Positions 1 through 12,475 are shown, counted from the first letter of the stretch. The stretch: 64,000 nucleotides of DNA from Spirogloea muscicola (GCA_009602725.1 WELB01000124.1:242155-306154); one strand, 5' to 3'. Translations and numbers: made by a program. Notes: a model not told the origin generated them from the letters alone.

Positions 1-667
1 CCGCCGCATCCCGCGCGCCGTCCTCCGCGCCGCGGCCTGCGGGCCAGCCGTCGGCTGCGGCGGCTCGTTGACGCCGCCGCCGGGGGAGTGCGCAGGCATA
101 TTTGCGTCGCTGGCGGCGCTCATGTTCAACTGCGTGCGCCGGGAGGAGCTGCAGGACTTCTCGCCCTACGACGACGGCTCCGGCTGCAGGTCCCTCCGCC
201 GCCGCCGCCGCCGCCCCCGCCGCCGCCGCCGATGGAGTCTTACGCCGCGCACCCATTGCCGCTGCCACCGAGCCCGTCGAGCTCATCATTGGGCCTGACT
301 AGAGCTGCGCCACAATGGCTGCCCTGCTCACGACCGCCGCCTGCGCTGCGCCTCCCAGGTCGCGCACCTGGCTCTTCCTCGCGTACGTCATCTCCTTCGT
401 CTCCCTCGCCGGCGCTGCGGGCATGCTCATTCAGGACTCTGTCGTCGTTGGCGGCTCAGCCTGGCCGGGCGTCGCCGGCGTCTTTCAGGCGGGCCTCGTT
501 CTGGCCAGGTGAGTGCAGGCATCAGCTGCTGCTCTGACGGGCTCGAGCTCGGCTCACTGCATGCTGCGCTTCCTGGCGGCCTGATCCTGGTCCTTGACTT
601 GTTGCTGCTGCTTGCACCTGTGCAGCGGCCTTGCATTTTGGACGTCCAGAACAGCACCAGACCTGTG
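1..667 (+). CDS. TMEM50-family membrane protein, 3' part of gene
   Basis: Three coding pieces can be joined. The first runs to 189 and encodes GIFASLAALMFNCV and SPYDDGSG. The second, 359-508, encodes RTWLFLAYVISFVSLAG and ends in GVAGVFQAGLVLA. The third, 625-667, encodes GLAFWTSRTAPDL and a TGA stop. The junctions are GT-AG and in phase (AG+G giving Arg, AG+C giving Ser). The order of a hydrophobic segment, a short polar SPY.DG loop, a WLF hydrophobic segment and a final helix ending in a WTS-type tail matches plant TMEM50 proteins, which are small multi-pass endomembrane proteins of unclear function. The 5' end, with the first membrane segments, lies outside the window or in unrecognised GC-rich sequence before about base 53. 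The gene is convergent with the ABP1-like gene at 989-2021. Confidence 0.72.
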
Positions 668-988
668 ATGTAGGCAATGACGGACCACCCTGTGCCCAGA
701 GACTCTGCCAGCTTGAACAAGTTAGTGTCATGTCTGATACCAGTTGGTCCAGGCCATTCTAAGCTTAACTCCAACATCAATATCTCATGTACATGAAGGG
801 ATGTCTTCAATTCAAAGGTAAACGTAATGATAACAGGCTGATTGCAGCATGGTGTGCTCAGCCCTCGTGCAAGGGTGACACAAGCTTGGAGACTGCTTTG
901 CATGCCTGCCTAGGCCTCAGAGGCCGTGGTGCTGCTAGTCCTGAATGTGCAAGCACTGGTGTAGCAGCATCAGGTGCAGCTGGTGCTG
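668..988. other. Intergenic spacer between convergent genes
   Basis: This is the 3' flank shared by the TMEM50-like and ABP1-like genes. I see no coding signal or repeat in it; it probably holds both 3' UTRs. Confidence 0.5.
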
Positions 989-2021
<1,033 letters not shown>

Positions 2022-2065
2022 GACCGCCTCTCCGGCTCCTCCGCAGAAGACCGGAACCGGCTGAT

Positions 2066-2185
2066 ATTAAGTAAGAGGCCAGCTGAACGCATACAGGTGT
2101 ATATGACGGAGCCACCCGGCTAGGCAGACAGTAGTACTTCTTAGCACTTCCGTGTCAGCAGTAGGAAGTCAGATGAGCAAAAACA
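2066..2185 (-). mobile_element. Degenerate LINE 3'-tail fragment
   Basis: A diverged copy of the tail seen at 2190-2310 and 44507-44620. It shares the run around CATACAGGTGT, GACGGAGCCAC, GGCTAGGCAGACAG and GTGTCAGCAGTAGGAAG. It lies just upstream of the ABP1-like start, so it may have replaced promoter sequence. Confidence 0.6.
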
Positions 2186-2189
2186 GAGA

Positions 2190-2500
2190 ATGCTGATCTC
2201 AAAAGAGCGGCTGCGAAAGCCAGCCGGATGCATACAGGGGTTCATGACGGAGCCACAGGCTAGGCAGACAGGGCGCTCTTAGTACCCCCGTGTCAGCAGT
2301 AGGAAGAAGATGAGCTGAGGGGAGGGAGAGCAACCCCGCTGCGCAAGCCAGAGGCTGCTGCAAGGGCGCGACCGGCGCGGCGGTGCAAAGCAAGCGCTTG
2401 GGACCGCTGTAGGGACATAGATAAACGCATGCGGTAGCGGGACACAGGACCCAGAAGGCACCGAGCCACCGGGAAGGGCTGCACCTTGTTCCCGTACACG
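2190..2500 (-). mobile_element. 5'-truncated LINE copy: C-terminal coding tail plus 3' hairpin tail
   Basis: Read on the minus strand, the copy encodes the end of the element protein (RMRLSMSLQRSQALALHR, then RAGRALAAASGL). In a second frame it ends in FFLLLTRGY and a stop, as several other copies do. The 3' tail follows, with a GGCTG-loop-CAGCC hairpin near 2205-2225 and a final GCTCTTTTGAGATC. It is almost the same as the copy inside the F-box gene at 44492-45198. Confidence 0.75.
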
Positions 2501-2985
2501 GGGCCTACGGCAGTCGCTGGCTGGATCTCCTGCAGCGGCTTGCCCGGCAGGCCATTGATCGGCGGATCAGCCAGGGGCGGTGCCGGGCTTCAAATGCTCG
2601 CTCAGGTCTTTCGCATACGGCTCTCAGTCTCTCTCCAGCACTCACTGGCTCACGCGGTCCACACGCGTGCCGGCCGCGCTATGGCTGCTGCCTCAAGGTC
2701 TCGCCTGCAGCCCTTAGCCAGCTCATTACCCAGTTAACAGGTCATTTGTAAGGCTTGAATTGGCCTCCCTTTCAATTTCATGCGCACCGCGCGCCTTCTC
2801 TCTAATGCAGCGGGTTACTCAGACTTGATGTTGCTCACTGGTGGGTACTAAGCTTCCATCTACATCGTCTCGTGTTTAGTAGTGTAGTTTTTCCTCTCGG
2901 CACCTTCTTTTTGGCTTTGGATATTGTCGATTCATTTTGGGCTGGCTTTGCCAGCCTTTCTCCTCTCAGGGCGAGCAATTCCTCC
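2501..2985 (+). mobile_element. 5'-truncated LINE copy, plus orientation
   Basis: The coding remnant contains RIRLSVSLQHSLAHAVH and RAGRAMAAASRSR, the same C-terminal stretch as other copies. A non-coding tail follows, ending in a strong hairpin at 2939-2956 (GGGCTGGC-TTT-GCCAGCC). Positions 2745-2800 hold a sub-repeat (AATTGGCCTCCCTTTCAA then CATGCGCACCGCGCGCC) that recurs near 33218, 33280, 40725 and 54365. Confidence 0.7.
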
Positions 2986-3690
2986 CGACGCCGCTGGTCA
3001 GCTTGAGATGCCAGCAGCGAAAGTAACGAGGACCACCGACCCCCGTAACACCCGTGGATGTTCATGGCCAGGGGGTAAAAGGTATCACCCGCCTGGTGGT
3101 CCTTGTGCATGTGCAACTAATTCTGTTCGGCCACCTTCACGGCATAGCCGGTCTCAGAAATTACGGGGCCCACCTTCTGGAAGCCGTCGGTTAGGACGAC
3201 GTCCATGAGGAGCCGCTTGCCACCTCCCAGGGACGCCAACCAGATCGACACGCCTCGTCCGAGGGACCCCGTTGCGGAGTTGGACGGGCATCACCCCGGT
3301 GCTCTCCAGCGCCACTTGATATCCCGCCTCCTTGACGATGCCATACATCGCGTCACGTAGGAGGTTGTGGGAGCCCGTGCGCTCACTGCCTTTGGCACAC
3401 CTGAGCATGTGGTCACCCATGAGCAATGCATCATGCTCAATAAGCCCACATTCACATTGGGTCACCCCTGTCAAGCACAGGGATGGTAAGCCAAGACGGC
3501 GGCGCATAGAGGCTCCTCTGCAGAGAGGGCTTAGGCGCACGCACGAGGGCGCAGCCGTTCGCAGCAGCTGGCAAGGCGGGCACCGTGCTGCTTTCGACGA
3601 CCGAGCTCTTCCTTGCAGAAGGCTGTACTGGCTTGCTTTGACCTCCCTCCCAACGTATGCGCACCGCTCCATCAAACACTTCTTCGGCCC
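2986..3690 (-). mobile_element. LINE fragment with zinc finger and restriction-like endonuclease domain
   Basis: The minus strand encodes a CCHC-like finger (CECG, then DHMLRC), GSHNLLRDAMYGIVKEAGYQ, then RTRRVDLVGVP. The reading frame is then lost, and the remainder of the domain is found in another frame down to about 3010. Finger plus D-x(n)-D-x(n)-K is the layout of the RLE-type endonuclease C-terminal to the reverse transcriptase in R2-like and related non-LTR elements. The same domain is better preserved at 44596-45190 and 40250-40700. No reverse transcriptase is attached, so this is a 5'-truncated, inactive copy. Confidence 0.7.
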
Positions 3691-4167
3691 TGAACCTCAC
3701 CTTTAACCATAAACCAAAGCTCTTGCCTTCTGAGAGTCTCTCTGTAAAGTCCACTTTTCTTGAAAACCATGACTCAGATCTTTTGACATCAATGTCCTAA
3801 ATGATGAGCGGAATTGAGCAGGAACTCCACAATGCCCTCCATAGTGCTGTCCTGCTCACAACATGCCTACGATAATAGGATTTGACTATGCAGCCAATTC
3901 CTGCCCTTTCTCGGCACTCTTCACGGCACTTCAGCACATGATTGCAAAGACCTATACAATATGAGTTACAGCCTAAGGGCTGCATGCTGCTTGATAAGCA
4001 CGTGTTTACACAGCCAGCAATTGCTGGCTTTAATAGTCACCCTCCAGCGCTCCTTGCCTTTGGCATAATTTACAAGCAGGTGCCCCAAATCTCATAGATT
4101 CTTCATATTAGAAGAAGACTAAGTAAGTCCAAGGTAACGTGCATTTCAACCTTCAGAGATGTGTAGC
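3691..4167. other. Spacer downstream of the metallophosphoesterase gene
   Basis: No gene recognised. Near 4010-4030 there is a small imperfect hairpin (CAGCCAGCAATTGCTGGCT). The rest probably includes the 3' UTR of the minus-strand gene ending at 4168. Confidence 0.4.
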
Positions 4168-6954
4168 TCAATCCTTATCTTTGGGCATCTCGTACACCTT
4201 AAGGGCGCCTACAGAAATCAGCCGACCCCCCAGTGGGGACTCTAGAGCGAGCCTCTGTCCATGTATCAGTGGCAAACTTGACACTGGTGGCAGAATACAA
4301 GCAGTCAACCTTCCTCCATACACGCAGCCAGTGTCCAATCCAGTGGCGTGGCGATATCTACGAGGAGAGTAAGCATGTCATCATAGTATGAGCCTTGTAC
4401 GACACTTTACCATAGCCAATCCAGCAATCAGCACAGGATATACTCTAAACTCTAAGTAATTGCACTATAATTTAGCAAAGTTATATCCAGAGTGCCATTG
4501 GGACCCCGAAGTGCAAATTTGCTTGCTTGACATGCTGCTTGATTGGTTATGCAGGACTGAATTCAGCATACTTACAGCTGCAAGCCACGTGCAGCGTCAT
4601 GCCCGAAGAAAACATGTGGCGGCCCACACCACACGCTTCCCCACGGGCGCGCTCCAGACTCGTTGCCTTCACACACTGTCCACCGCTCGGCACGTAGGCC
4701 CCAGCTATGTCTCTTATTGCCAATCCCTACTGCACTCTGGTGTGCAAGATGCCTCCACCCTGGCTCCTGCTTGTCTTCCAGGTGTTCAACCCCATCTCCT
4801 GGAGCCTCACCAATTGTCTCTGCATCCAGATTGATGTTGTGCATAGCAGCTTCCAGGCCGGCACAGTCATAGTTGCGGACGATGTCGTCTCCGTCAACAT
4901 TGGTTGGCACGCTTGCATGCATGCGCGCCCCTCCTTCTGCTGTGACTTCACCGTTGGGCGTCTCAAGTCTATTCTGATGAGGCTCCACACTGGCTGACAT
5001 TGGTCGGATAAACCTCATAGTGTTTAACGAGCGCAAATTCTGATTCTCAAGTTTCCTATGAGGAACAACTCCAGCATGTACCTGTGTGCCTCATTTTACG
5101 GATCTGCGTCAGTATAACGAAGACTTTGTGCAATCCTCGTCTTTCAAAACGAATCTCTTTGCAGATCAGGAATACGTACACAATGTAATCAAGGGAGTAG
5201 CCAGTCTGAGGGCAATGACCTTCCTCGTCCCTGCATGCAATTCATGAGCTGCAGTCCACCCAAGCTGAGCAGAGAACGGAGAATCACTCCCATTTCTTGG
5301 TATTCGTCCTACTACAGCTCAAGAAAGGAAACTGCACTACATGCTGTACAAAGGCATGTATACTGACCACAAGTGCATGGTGCGATGGTATCCTCAATGT
5401 ATATGGAATGTTGTTGAGCCAGGTAACATCTTCGGGTTGGAGATCTTGGACCCAAGCTCTCTTATCTTGGAAAGGTACTGACAAAAGTCAAGGTTCAGTC
5501 GTTAGAGGCAATTCAGCGTCCCAGGTCATGTACTCGGTAGTGATTAGAAGAGTTGGCCCCAAAATGCAGTAGCCAAATATGACTCCTTCTCTTCAAGCGA
5601 ATGCAGGTCTGCTTCAGTTCAAAACTGGCCCCTGTCAGTGACACACCTCCATGCGCGTCCGCTTCGGTGAATTTACCATAGGATACAAGAGCAGCATCAT
5701 CATGATTCCCTCGTACTACGTAGGCTCCGAGCTGCCGAGCTGTTTGGACAACCTTGACAGAGTCAGGGCCCTGCAGGAGGATAGATTGTGAATGAGGGAT
5801 TGTACCCTGATTCTTCAAGTAGCTCATACGAGATACAAGACTGATGCTTTGCCCCACATACATATATCCACGGCAGACTTTGTTGCTTATTGAGGAACAT
5901 TTGGTGCGGACATCTAAGTTGAGACCCAAAGGTATCCCGTCATAAACTTGCCTTGTTGACCAGATCTCCAACAAGCACAAGCACATCTTCCGGCCTGTGC
6001 TGGCACTTGTCCAGCAACTGTAAGAATTCCTCACAGCACCCTGACAAACGACCAAGATGTGCACGTTGATGTTGTCGGAGTCGTAAACAAAGACGCACAT
6101 CTGACAAGCACACTCTTTGCTCAAGCCACTGAGACACACTTATGCTCTACTTTGCTCCTGGGGTTACTGACTGACTCTTGGCAGACTGCCCCTATGAGCT
6201 CACCATGGATGTCACCAACGATGATGATCCGGCTGTTCCCAACCTCCTCCCTGGAGAGGACTGCATGAGCCGGCCGTGGCACTGGCAGCCCGCAGGGGCC
6301 GCTCCGCTGCTCTGTCGTGCTGGTCGCCTTGGAGTCCGGCCTGAGGTCCGCACCGATCACATCTGGCCCCTTCTCTCCTCTCTTCTCTCGGCAGGCCCTT
6401 ACGCCACGATGCGAGTTAGCTGCTGCTGCCACGACTCGTAACGGAGGCGGAGACGTGCCACCGCCCATCCGTGCATTCTTCGAGCCGCCGAAGCTGCGGC
6501 TCTCGTTTAGCCGCGCCGGCGGTCCGTCAGCCTGCCGGAAGCATCGCAGGAGGCAGCATGGCCCGCAGTGCCGGAGGAGCCACGGAGGCGCAGCTGCCGC
6601 TGGAGTCTGGCTGAGCAGGAGTCGCGTCCCGATGGCCGCCGAGGGCATGCGGGGCAGAAGCGGGCGGCGCAGAGGTCGGCGAGGTGCCGCTCGACAAGCT
6701 CGCGGCGGCGGGGCCCGGGGTAGCCGGCCCCGCCGCCGCCGCCGGGGCCGCTCGCGAGCCGCTGCGGCCGCCGGGGCCTCGCGGGGCGCCGGCCAGCGGC
6801 GGGGCTGACGGTGCTTCGAGCAGGCCTGGCCTGCACCAAGCTCCGTTGCCGGCGAACGTCTGACTACGGGGCCGCTGGTGGGTGTCCCACCAAAAAGACT
6901 GGCGCGCCCCGACAACGGTGCTGGGATTGGCGTGCCATTGTGAGGGACTCGCAT
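4168..6954 (-). CDS. Calcineurin-like metallophosphoesterase (PPP/ApaH-like, possibly polyphosphatase Ppn2-like)
   Basis: Minus-strand exons with in-phase junctions: an N-terminal exon ending at 6203, then 6040-5952, 5770-5677, 5465-5368, 5081-4576 and 4357-4168. The catalytic signature motifs of the PPP/ApaH-like fold occur in order: GDIHG, LVLVGDLVNKG, VVRGNHDD, VVHAGVVP and FFGHDAARGLQ. Then come TGLDTGCVYGGRLTA and the C-terminus YEMPKDKD. These supply the two-metal site residues (D, H, D, N, H, H). The family includes diadenosine tetraphosphatases and the yeast zinc polyphosphatase Ppn2; the substrate cannot be told from sequence. The intron after VNK uses a GC donor (GCAAGT). The N-terminal 250 or so residues are Arg/Ala/Pro-rich and poorly conserved, so the start at 6954 is only the longest open option; another exon or a downstream Met is possible. 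Confidence 0.85.
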
Positions 6955-7341
6955 TCCAACGACGGAAGCGTGACCATTTCCCAGTGGAAATGGAAATGGG
7001 GTTCACACCAGCTAACGCCGTCGGCCACACACCTTGGCCGTGGCCGCGTCCGCCGCCGCCACAGCTGCCGCCGCCGCCGCCGCCGCCGCGAGAGTGCCAT
7101 TGCGGCTGCCGCCGGCTTCGAGGGGCCTGCCGCAACTCAGGAAGGCACTCCACGGCGTTCACGAGCGGCGGCGTGGGCGCCACCAGGACAGGCGCTGCGG
7201 CGCTGGAGAGCCACCCTGTTCATGGCGAGAACCAGGCAACGCCAGCTCCTCTCATGAGCAGCTCTGCGCCTTTGAGGAGCCGCCAGAGAGTCCGCCGACT
7301 GGCGTCTGGAGCTCCTGCACGCTCCTTCCGTTGCAGTCAAC
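6450..7341. promoter_or_regulatory. GC-rich divergent promoter region (inferred)
   Basis: Between the minus-strand metallophosphoesterase and the plus-strand TBL2-like gene lies strongly GC-rich sequence with CGG/GCC runs near 6720-6800 and 7040-7095. I infer a shared bidirectional promoter plus the 5' ends of both transcripts. No specific promoter motif is recognisable. Confidence 0.35.
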
Positions 7342-10300
7342 ATGGTGCAGGCGTCAGATCCTGGTTCTTCAATGCCACAAATAGTCCTGGTCACCATCCT
7401 TGCCGCATTTATAGTGCTCGCTTTCATCTCCTGGCTACTCAAGAAGCCAGCGTCCAAAAGCAGTCAGCTTCAGAGCGAAGTTCGTGAAGAGATATCAAAG
7501 ACCTCCAAGCCTGCTCCACGTTCCAAAGTCAAGCGTGACAAGGTGGTCCCTAATCCCATATCTCACTGCTCACTATAACAAGCGCTGTCCCCTAATAGGA
7601 GTGTGACGTACAAGTTCTGCTATAGAATTCTATCACACAAATTCGTTGCTCTGTACTTCCGAATCTATAAGCTAGAATGGAATGTTGCTGTGATTTGGGG
7701 CTCATTTAAGGCATTGCATGCTGTGCCCGGGCTCGACTGCAGAAGCACTTCGGGTGTCCATTACTAAACACCTTCGTTGCTCGTCTTCTTAGGCCTCACA
7801 CGAAGATCACCATCCGCTTCTCCTGAACACCCTCAAGTTTCATGCCGAAGCTGTGAGCGGCCTTGCATTTTCAGCAGACGGAGAGGGCCTGGCCACCGGT
7901 ACTGCTCAGCACCTAAGCCACCTGGCTGAGATGTAGTGCCTGCAGCATGTGCACTTACTGCTTCGTTTATTATGCATGGAAGTGGCGCTTCGGACTTTAC
8001 ACTCCACAGAAGCTTTTAGGACATTGTTAGGACTGATAGTATATAGAACCCTTATGCTGCAGCTTGCGCTGATCGGGTGGTGCGTATCTTCAAGCTAGAA
8101 GATATAGCAGCCAAGAACTTCAAGTATGTGCAAGCTCCCTTGCATGAAGATTTACTTCTCTGGTGGCATGTATAGAAGTATAACCCCATGAGTTCGACAC
8201 AAACTCAAACCTGTGGTTGATCATCTCTAGTGCTCTTGCTAGGCTATGTCATTGCTCTTGTCAGGTGGCATTGCAACTTGCGGCAATATTTCCTTTTTAA
8301 CCTTAGGTCTTGAGCTGCATGATGCTGTGAGCCTTATTGGCTGCTCTAGCCATGTACAAGCAATCTGACCTTTGACCTTACGTTTTGCGACAAAGCATGG
8401 GTTGCCCAGGTTATTACGACTGAACCTGCCCCTGGGACTCACGCCAACTCTGGTAGCCTTTGGACATACGTCAGAGGAGCTCATAGTAGTGGCACATGAT
8501 GCTGGAGGAGCAGGGCTTTTCATGTATGTGTTGCCAGATAAGGAAGTAGCGGAGAAGGCAAAGGGCCAAGGCAAGTTGTTACCACCTGCTGTTAAGTGGG
8601 AGAAGAGGAGAGCTCACGATGGCAAGAGCATATTGACCTTGGACTCTGCCCCGGCAACTTATGGTACTGGCAACAGTGCAGTGATTGTTGCCTCCTGCTC
8701 TGAAGGTGATGCATTCAAAGTCATGTGATGTGTTCTGAAATGCAGGTGTAGTGGAGAAGCCCTTGCATTTGTCAGTGAACCGGTGCTGGCAACCTCACAG
8801 TTAGCCTTCATCTTAAATTGTGATTGTTTTACTTTGCCAGTTTGAAGCATTATCCTACTCTCGCATTCCGAGGATCCTACATCTAGCTCAACTACGCAGC
8901 TGACCTGCTTTGCTCTGTATCTTTGTACACAGCGACGGACATAAAGCTTTGGGCTTTGAGTGATGGTAAATTTGTTGGAGCTGTTGACACAAATCAGCTA
9001 AAGAATACAATGGCTACACTGTCACCAGATGGACGTTTCCTTGCTGCTGCAGCTTTTACAGCAGATGTCAAGGTATGCAGCTGCCATAGAAGCGATTGTT
9101 CAAACAAGCTCACAGCCCGCTGCTACCTCCACTTTCTTACTTCTCTTTGCTTGGCTGCAAACAAGGGTAGCTTGATATAGATTCCGGTTGTAGGTCTCAA
9201 ATATCAATCGGTGTCTTGTTGTCCACATCTGACACGTTTTACCTTTTCCCAGTCGTATTTATCCTTCTCGCTTGTGTGGATTTATGCACCTCATGCAGAT
9301 CTGGGAGCTGGTCTACACTAAGCATGGCCAAATACGAGAGGTCGCCAAGGTCATGCAGCTGAAGGGCCATAAGGTGACCTCTCTGAGGCTGTCCAACTTT
9401 GATATATCTATACCTTGCACAAGCTGAGGAGTAAAATCATTGTTCTTGCATACATATACCAGCTAGAGTAAGCTATGGCTCTGCGGCTGGTTACCAGCAA
9501 CTTCAAGATAGATTGTTGCGATTCAAACAGAACTATGACTCATCTGCAGAGTGCTATAACATGGCTGAGCTTCACATCGGATGCGCAACGCATAGTTACC
9601 ACTTCTAAGGATGGCACCATCAAAACATGGAATATCAATGGTTGGTAATTGTCAGATGTCTCATATATATGGTTATGGCAATGCTAGCATTGGCATGTGC
9701 AATGGACCACTTCTAAGGATGGCACCATTAAGATATGGAATTAATGGTTGGTTCATATCAGATGACTTGTAGCTATGTTTATGCATTGCTAGCATTGGCT
9801 TGACAAGGTGATTGCAAAGCCATTGATCGGCTGACGAAAATCGTCTTCATCTTTGGCAGTGAGGTATCATCTAGATGAGGACCCCAAAGTGCTCAAAAGC
9901 TTCCCGATACCCCTCCCTCCAGCAAAGAATGGTTCTCCTCATCTGGACAGGATTGCAGTATCTCCTGATGGACTTTATCTAGCAGCAACTTTGAGCACAA
10001 ACTTGTACTGGATTAGCATTGATACTGGCCAGCTTCTAGACAAGTGTGAGATTGCTCATGATGGTAAGCCCTCTTGAACGCTAGACTTGATTACTCCTTA
10101 TTGTGGAACATTATGTTGAGCCTTCTGTCCTCCGTCAATGAGCGCCTGCTAATGTGCAATTAAAAGCAAGTCCTTGCTCCAGGAAGACACGTTAATAATG
10201 TGTGACGCCCTTGCTCCCTGACGCCAACATGTGATCACCTTATTCTAACCTCACCTTGAGGCGCTTTTCATTTTGCCAATGCAGGTTTGATCACGTGTCT

Positions 10301-10534
10301 TGCATGGAGCCAAAAGCCGCTTATGGCAGGTCAGAGATGACTGTCCATATCCACATATACTGTAGCTATGTTCTTCTCAAGCTTGCCTCTGCTGGTTGCT
10401 TCAATGCTTATCATCCTGATCATTGTAATCAGATGGCCAGAGGTCTCCCTCTTGCAGGAACAACTAGCACATATGTTCTGGCCACGGGGAGTACAGACAA
10501 AAAAGTGAAGCTGTGGTTTCCTCCAAGGACATAG
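7342..10534 (+). CDS. TBL2-like WD40 protein with N-terminal membrane anchor
   Basis: Ten exons: 7342-7542, 7793-7898, 8063-8123, 8410-8705, 8933-9072, 9299-9373, 9550-9640, 9860-10063, 10285-10329 and 10458-10534. All junctions are GT-AG and keep phase. The N-terminus has one hydrophobic anchor (IVLVTILAAFIVLAFISWLL). The rest follows transducin beta-like protein 2 closely: LKFHAEAVSGLAFS, RVVRIFKLEDIAAKNFK, LLRLNLPLGLTPTLVAF, ATYGTGNSAVIVASCSE, VDTNQLKNTMATLSPDG, AAAAFTADVKIWE, VMQLKGHKSAITWLSF, RYHLDEDPKVLKSFPIPL and STDKKVKLW. In animals TBL2 is an ER-membrane WD40 protein linked to stress signalling; the role in algae is unknown. The intron after exon 7 holds a decayed tandem copy of that exon's end (about 9706-9810). 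Confidence 0.92.
9598..9812 (+). repeat. Tandem duplication of the end of TBL2 exon 7
   Basis: The stretch starting ACCACTTCTAAGGATGGCACC at 9598 is repeated at 9706, a period of 108. The duplication covers the exon end (TSKDGTIKTWNIN) and the following intron start. The second unit has lost the reading frame at its WN, with a stop, and lies within the intron. Confidence 0.8.
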
Positions 10535-11029
10535 ATAGATGCTTGACGTCAGTGTTGAGCAGGCTCGTATGAAAGCTCAGCAGCAGCTGCCTTAGCGGCT
10601 ACTTGATGGGCCTCTCATTCTTTTGTCCTCCATTCTCTTACTGGATACAACCTAGTAATTGACAATCTGCAAGTCGAAGCCCACACGGCAGCCAGACTTG
10701 CAATAGTTGTATTCTTTGTAGGTCAATGGAAAGCCATTGCTAATAGCCGCCTTCGCCTTCAATGTCTGAATTGTAGCGAAGCTGCCTGTCTTGAGCTCTG
10801 GCGATCTTGTGAGCAAGCATACATAAGAAGGTGAAGGAAGGAGGCTGTGTGCTGTCATTGCAACCATGCTACTTGGCCAAAATCAGAGTAGGGGAGTTGC
10901 CGAGGTGAAGCACCCCTCGTGAACTGGTGAAGCCATGGGCCTGCGGAGCCGGAGCAGTACCCGGATGCTAAGCTCGCTCACCAGAGTGAGCGAGCTTAGC
11001 AGCTACCTAGCCCCTCATGGATCTACTTG
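10535..11029. other. Spacer after TBL2-like gene
   Basis: No gene seen. It presumably contains the TBL2 3' UTR. The perfect hairpin at 10967-11000 is the one notable structure. Confidence 0.4.
10967..11000. repeat. Perfect 15-bp inverted repeat with 4-base loop
   Basis: GCTAAGCTCGCTCAC, loop CAGA, GTGAGCGAGCTTAGC. It lies 433 bases after the TBL2 stop and just before the first LINE tail of the next repeat block. Its role is unknown; it could be a terminator-like RNA hairpin, a MITE remnant or part of a small RNA. Confidence 0.85.
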
Positions 11030-11240
11030 TTCACTTACAAGCTGTGTACTGGCTTGCTTTGGCCTCCCTCTCATTTTTTCATTCTACACATCGCGCCCTT
11101 CTTTTGTCGCACTGTTACCTCAGCCACCTTAGCATAGAAGAAGAAGACTCAAGAGCTTTTGTTTGGGCTGGCCTTTTTACAGCCACTGCCTCATACTGGA
11201 AGAGCTGTTTCATTCTGTGAATGGCCAGCCCAGACAAGAA
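11030..11240 (+). mobile_element. LINE 3'-tail, plus orientation, with hairpin
   Basis: Contains the shared run GGCTTGCTTTGGCCTCCCTC and a hairpin near 11163-11185 (GGGCTGGCC...ACAGCC), followed by ACTGCCTCATACTGGAAGAGC, the hallmark 3' end of this family. A minus-orientation tail (TGGCCAGCCCAGACAAG) begins right after, at about 11211. Confidence 0.65.
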
Positions 11241-11459
11241 GGAAGGATGTGTGGCTGCTAATATCAGAAAAACTCGGGATGGAGAAAGGCTGTGCAGCAC
11301 GTGTATGGGGCTCGAGAAAGAGAAAGAGGTGCACGGCGCGCAAAGACTGAAGGGAGGCCAGCTCCAAGCCAATACATTGTCAGGCAAAACCCAGTGCAAA
11401 GATAGGGGCTACATGAAACGAAGCCCTATGCTCACAGCCATCGCTCTCTACTGCAGGGG

Positions 11460-11860
11460 CTGTAAAAAGAAATTTGACAGCAATGGCTGTGAGAAGCCAG
11501 CCCAAAGAAATGGACAAGGTCTGAAAGGGCCGGATGGCGCAAACAGCAGGATACTAATCTCCAAGTCGTCAGCTAGTGGGCTCTCAATAACCTCTAGTCC
11601 GTAAGTGCAACTCGGAATGACTCGAGGGCCGACCAGCGTCGCCCTGACGGAACTGGAGTCAGCAGCCAAGGGGCGGCCTGCACGCAAGTGGACTGCAAAG
11701 GCGAGGGACCTCTGCAGGGATGCAGGGAGGTTGCCAGGCGCATCCTGTACACTTGAGCAAGCGACCCGGCGGCATTAAAGCCGGGCTGCTCGCTCTGCTG
11801 TCCTTGGCGGCGGGACACTGAATGCCACGGAAGGCGCTGAAGGAGGTCGAGCCATCATAA
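11460..11860 (-). mobile_element. 5'-truncated LINE copy, minus orientation
   Basis: The hairpin tail is at 11478-11500 (GGCTGTGAGAAGCCAGCCC on the plus strand), followed by GGACAAGGTCTGAAAGGGCC. The coding remnant upstream on the minus strand contains VYRMRLATSLHPC, homologous to the C-terminal stretch of the other copies. Confidence 0.65.
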
Positions 11861-11861
11861 A

Positions 11862-12475
11862 AAGCCAGCTCAGGAAGAATGGACAAGGACCAAAGGACTG
11901 AAAGGCGCCTAGACCAGACAGCTACGCGAGAGACTGCAGCCGAAGAAAGCTCAGTAACTCCGAGTTAGCAGCAGCAAGTCGGAGTAACTTGCAGCTGGAA
12001 AAGAGGCACCCCGATGAGACCCAGAAGCAGCACCGAAGCGCGGCCTGCCTGCAGGTGCACTGTGTGAGCCAGGGAGCGTGGGAAGTCGACAGACATCCGC
12101 ATGCGGAACACCTGGGCAATCGACCAAGCAGCACCGAAGCCGGGCAGCTCCCTTTGCTGACCCTGCCGACGATTGATGGCCTGCCGGGCAGGCCGCTGCA
12201 GAAGGTCCAGCCAGCGACTGCCAAATGCCCCGTGCACGTCAATGGCAAATGCCGCAATTTCATCTCCAGTCGGGTGATCAGCATCTATTCGCTCCTTGCC
12301 ACTGGCCGCCGTGCCGACAGCTGCCCTGCTTTCGACGCCGATTCGGTGGGGTTGGCGGAGTTGACGGAGTAGCCACGACATCCGCGATGATGCGGGGACC
12401 TCCTCGACGTGGAGAGCACGTCTTTGATGCCCACCCAGCAGACGGAGGCAGACGGTCAGCTCCATACACGGCGCA
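11862..12475 (-). mobile_element. LINE copy, left arm of a head-to-head pair
   Basis: Read on the minus strand, this copy runs from within the endonuclease domain (GGPRIIADVV) through AIDVHGAFGSRWLDLLQRPARQA and RMRMSVDFPRSLAHTVH to a tail with AAAAAGCCAGCTC and GGACAAGGACC. It meets the plus-oriented copy at 12476-13070 at almost the same point of the element, forming a large inverted repeat. Confidence 0.7.

Noticed and set aside
88-540. Pro/Arg-rich frame over the TMEM50 exons
   Set aside because: Shadow frame of CGG/GCC-rich DNA; the conserved protein lies in other frames and splices cleanly.
2250-2400. Helitron 3' end (hairpin followed by CTRR)
   Set aside because: The hairpin is followed by GGAAGAGC or GCTCTTTT-like sequence, copies have target-site duplications of 7-10 bases, and the tail is joined to an RLE-type LINE protein end.
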